Shown here one piece after another: positions 4,670-5,641 of a stretch of 5,641 bases of DNA (its first letter is position 1; each line of letters begins with the position of its first letter). Location of the stretch: contig JAUWOO010000113.1 in the NCBI GenBank assembly GCA_030612095.1, forward strand, positions 1 through 5,641. Reading direction: 5' to 3'. The position numbers and the translations under genes are program-made. This DNA is from Thermoplasmatota archaeon. GTDB lineage: Archaea > Thermoplasmatota > E2 > DHVEG-1. The notes beneath the pieces are model-generated. The model did no database searches, was not told the DNA's origin, and saw only the letters and a list, made by a program, of their open reading frames with translations.

Positions 4670-5329
4670 ATGAAAATATTTGTTGACACTGCAGACCTAG
4701 ATGAAATTAGAGAACTTGCATCATGGGGAATAGTAGATGGAGTAACTACAAACCCAACACTTGTTGCAAGGAGCGGACGATCGTTTAAAGAAATCATTGA
4801 CGAAATATTTGACATCGTTGATGGCCCCATAAGCCTAGAGGTAGTCAGTGAGAAAGCAGAGGACATGGTAAAAGAAGCGGAGAATCTAGTTTCGAAGATT
4901 TCTGAGAAGCACAGAAAAAACATTGCAATAAAAATACCAATAAATCCAGAAGGGCTTAAAGCCGTAAAAGTTCTAAGCAAGAAGGGGATTAAAACAAATG
5001 TTACCCTTATTTTCTCAGCAAATCAGGCATTACTCGCAGCTAAAGCTGGTGCAACTTTTGTGAGTCCATTCATTGGAAGACTTGATGACATTGGACAAGA
5101 AGGGATGCAGATAGTCGAAGAAATCATGGAGATATTCATCAACTACGACATAGAAACAGAAGTAATTGTCGCAAGCATAAGACATCCAATTCATGTAATA
5201 GATGCAGCAAGAATTGGTGCCGATATTGCTACAATACCACCAGATATTATAAGGAAAATGGTGAAACATTCACTTACTGACGTTGGAATTGAAAAATTCC
5301 TAACGGACTGGAAAAAGGTAAAAAAATAA
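4670..5329 (+). CDS. tal: Transaldolase, short MipB/TalC type
   Basis: Transfers a dihydroxyacetone unit between sedoheptulose 7-phosphate and glyceraldehyde 3-phosphate through a lysine Schiff base; cytoplasmic, non-oxidative pentose-phosphate pathway. At 219 residues it is the short decameric-type family. Visible residues: D6 in FVDTAD, N28 in TTNPTL, K88 in IAIKIPI (Schiff base), N110 and T112 in KTNVTLIFS, S132 and R137 in VSPFIGR, and the C-terminal block ASIRHP, IGADIATIP, KHSLTDVGIEKFLTDW. E57 and F130 stand where fructose-6-phosphate aldolase of E. coli has Gln59 and Tyr131, so transaldolase is the better call. The ATG at 4670 is preceded by GGAGTTGAGG. The gene diverges from the abrB-like gene and ends two bases from the DUF5611 stop codon. 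Confidence 0.96.
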   Translation: MKIFVDTADLDEIRELASWGIVDGVTTNPTLVARSGRSFKEIIDEIFDIVDGPISLEVVSEKAEDMVKEAENLVSKISEKHRKNIAIKIPINPEGLKAVKVLSKKGIKTNVTLIFSANQALLAAKAGATFVSPFIGRLDDIGQEGMQIVEEIMEIFINYDIETEVIVASIRHPIHVIDAARIGADIATIPPDIIRKMVKHSLTDVGIEKFLTDWKKVKK

Positions 5330-5340
5330 GATTATTTTTT
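5321..5340. terminator. Symmetric bidirectional terminator at the tal/DUF5611 junction
   Basis: Two perfect 9-base arms, AAAAAATAA (5321-5329) and TTATTTTTT (5332-5340), are separated by GA. Each arm contains the Lys-Lys-stop end of one gene, and each strand shows a T6 run just past its own stop. On the - strand a second T5 run (RC of 5312-5316) follows. This suits oligo-T termination of both convergent transcripts. Confidence 0.55.
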
Positions 5341-5613
5341 GCCAAAATCCTTTTTTCTTTCTTTGGTATTCTTTCCAGTAGCTTCAAAAAGAAACTCATT
5401 CCATTTTTTTATAACACTGTAATCTCCACTTACTTTTTTAGGGGGTTCTATATCTATGAAAAGAGCGTTTTTCTCACGCCTCATGTCAATTTTACCTATT
5501 CCATCTACCTCAAAGTTAATGCCTTTGTAAATATCCCCTTTCACTCCGAAATATTCAGAAACTACCATCCCAACGTCTGCATCATGTCCTCTTTTTATCC
5601 TATATTCTCTCAT
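5332..5613 (-). CDS. DUF5611 family archaeal protein
   Basis: Soluble protein of 93 residues in an archaeal family without assigned function (DUF5611). Recognition rests on the N-terminal YRIKRGH (4-10), the alternating strand-like middle (FEVDGIGKIDMRREKNALFIDIEP, 34-57, quoted here by position and ends FEVDG to DIEP) and the C-terminal NEFLFEATGK with KERKK (72-88). The protein is highly charged, with a lysine-rich end. The start is ATG 5613, with AAGGATGG upstream on the - strand, seven bases away. It converges on tal with a two-base gap and shares its terminator. No catalytic motif is visible, and being next to tal says little about function because the two are transcribed from opposite sides. 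Confidence 0.85.
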   Translation of the reverse strand: MREYRIKRGHDADVGMVVSEYFGVKGDIYKGINFEVDGIGKIDMRREKNALFIDIEPPKKVSGDYSVIKKWNEFLFEATGKNTKERKKDFGKK

Positions 5614-5620
5614 AGACTAT

Positions 5621-5628
5621 CCATCCTT
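5621..5628 (-). promoter_or_regulatory. Shine-Dalgarno-like site of the DUF5611 gene
   Basis: Reads AAGGATGG on the - strand, ending seven bases before ATG 5613. The window ends 13 bases further on, so the promoter cannot be judged. Confidence 0.45.
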
Positions 5629-5641
5629 GACATAAAAAATA

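Noticed and set aside
1..5641. Mobile element, CRISPR array, tRNA or riboswitch
   Set aside because: No regularly spaced repeats with spacers, transposase motifs, cloverleaf signals or conserved riboswitch cores were seen on either strand.

Overview
The window looks like chromosomal DNA of an AT-rich euryarchaeon, most plausibly a member of the Thermoplasmatota; that placement is an inference. The supporting signs are an archaeal-type 223-residue triosephosphate isomerase, an archaeal DUF5611 protein, a 51-residue AbrB/MazE-like regulator, small zinc-ribbon membrane proteins, TATA/BRE-like promoters, leaders that are either almost absent or carry a GGTG-type Shine-Dalgarno (SD), and TTG starts. 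No rRNA, tRNA, CRISPR array, insertion sequence or other mobile element was seen. Every stretch between genes is shorter than 200 bases.

Left part (1-1592, + strand): a DUF2085 membrane protein whose 5' end probably lies outside the window, then two different small membrane proteins that end in nearly the same zinc ribbon. The first has a signal-peptide-like N-terminus and a PLDc_N-like hairpin; the second is a DUF4234 protein. They look like two membrane anchors carrying the same adaptor module.

Middle part (1628-2843, - strand): a probable two-gene unit. The upstream gene is a seven-helix protein that resembles a PrsW-type intramembrane protease with most active-site positions replaced. 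The downstream gene is a small four-helix membrane protein of unknown function that starts at TTG behind a strong SD.

Right part (2924-5613): a sugar-phosphate cluster in alternating orientations. Triosephosphate isomerase (+) converges on ribulose-phosphate 3-epimerase (-). An AbrB-like regulator (-) lies next and diverges from a short-type transaldolase (+), which in turn converges on a DUF5611 gene (-). The three enzymes belong to the triose-phosphate and non-oxidative pentose-phosphate network, which archaea use to make ribose 5-phosphate and erythrose 4-phosphate. Transketolase and ribose-5-phosphate isomerase are not in the window. The AbrB-transaldolase gap holds phased ATCTA repeats that could be an operator.

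Most of the window is ordinary core and membrane-protein content. The observations most worth checking are the twin zinc-ribbon membrane proteins, the degenerate PrsW-like protein, the phased repeats between abrB and tal, the symmetric terminator shared by tal and the DUF5611 gene, and several start-site corrections.
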